DNA from: Collinsella sp.
Lineage (GTDB): Bacteria; Actinomycetota; Coriobacteriia; Coriobacteriales; Coriobacteriaceae
DNA length: 5,046 nucleotides
Reading direction: 5' to 3'
NCBI GenBank assembly: GCA_019413955.1
Contig: DXMX01000096.1
Span: forward strand, 1 to 5,046
This document shows, in pieces, positions 5,003 through 5,046 of this stretch. Each line of letters opens with the position of its first letter. The stretch's first letter is position 1. The translations under genes and the position numbers were made by a program. Under the pieces are notes generated by a model, which did not search any database, was not told the origin of the DNA, and was given only the letters and a program-made list of their open reading frames with translations.

Positions 5003-5017
5003 TTCGTGAGGCACGAA
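5003..5017. other. Small hairpin before the right-hand terminator
   Basis: TTCGTG (5003-5008) and CACGAA (5012-5017) form a 6-bp stem with a 3-nt loop. It lies just beyond the terminator that ends at 5020 and may be part of the same two-way termination region. I see no gene between 4839 and 5046. Confidence 0.35.
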
Positions 5018-5046
5018 AAAGGCCCGAACCAATACGGTCCGGGCCT
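5016..5046 (-). terminator. Intrinsic terminator for minus-strand transcription from the right
   Basis: Bases 5020-5030 (AGGCCCG, one mismatch, ACC) pair with 5036-5046 (GGT, mismatch, CGGGCCT) around a 5-nt loop. Read on the minus strand, the stem is followed by TTTTCG (with T5020, a five-T run), a standard U-tract. It therefore ends a leftward gene beyond the window. If T residues follow base 5046 it would also stop plus-strand transcription coming from the nuclease-like gene. Confidence 0.8.

Overview
The window most likely comes from a Gram-positive actinobacterium of the Coriobacteriia, with Collinsella as my best guess. This rests on a moderately GC-rich sequence, the pdxR / pdxS-pdxT divergent arrangement typical of Gram-positive vitamin B6 producers, and a gene that looks like a Coriobacteriia-type protein with a nuclease-like C-terminus. 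The taxon is inference from memory, not a search result.

Layout. Bases 1-334 hold no gene that I can support. They contain a strong stem-loop (14-40), a cluster of short GGGAC-type repeats (121-248) and a 64-bp near-perfect palindrome (258-321). Bases 335-1833 on the minus strand are pdxT and pdxS, the two subunits of PLP synthase, in the order pdxS then pdxT, 20 nt apart. Bases 1834-1978 are a divergent control region with a good promoter for pdxR, an inverted repeat and a perfect 10-bp direct repeat. Bases 1979-3418 on the plus strand are pdxR, a MocR-family regulator (winged helix plus aminotransferase-like domain). Bases 3419-3710 are filled by two different inverted-repeat elements and a hairpin. 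Bases 3711-4838 are an uncharacterised 375-aa protein with a PD-(D/E)XK/DUF559-like C-terminal region. Bases 4839-5046 hold a second copy of the first repeat element and a terminator that serves minus-strand transcription entering from the right.

How the genes work together. PdxS and PdxT make pyridoxal 5'-phosphate (PLP) from ribose 5-phosphate, glyceraldehyde 3-phosphate and glutamine-derived ammonia. PdxR is expected to sense PLP through its aminotransferase domain and to control pdxST and itself from the shared intergenic region. The nuclease-like gene has no evident link to B6 metabolism.

The most unusual signal is a pair of 119-bp repeats (3409-3527 and 4829-4947, about 83% identical, same orientation). 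They sit exactly at the 3' ends of pdxR and of the nuclease-like gene. Each begins with C-TAA-G-TGA-G-TAG, which places a stop codon in all three frames. The repeat itself supplies the last codons (Leu-Ser-Glu) and the stop codon of both unrelated proteins. The ends are inverted repeats, so the same stop cassette also faces inward from the other side.
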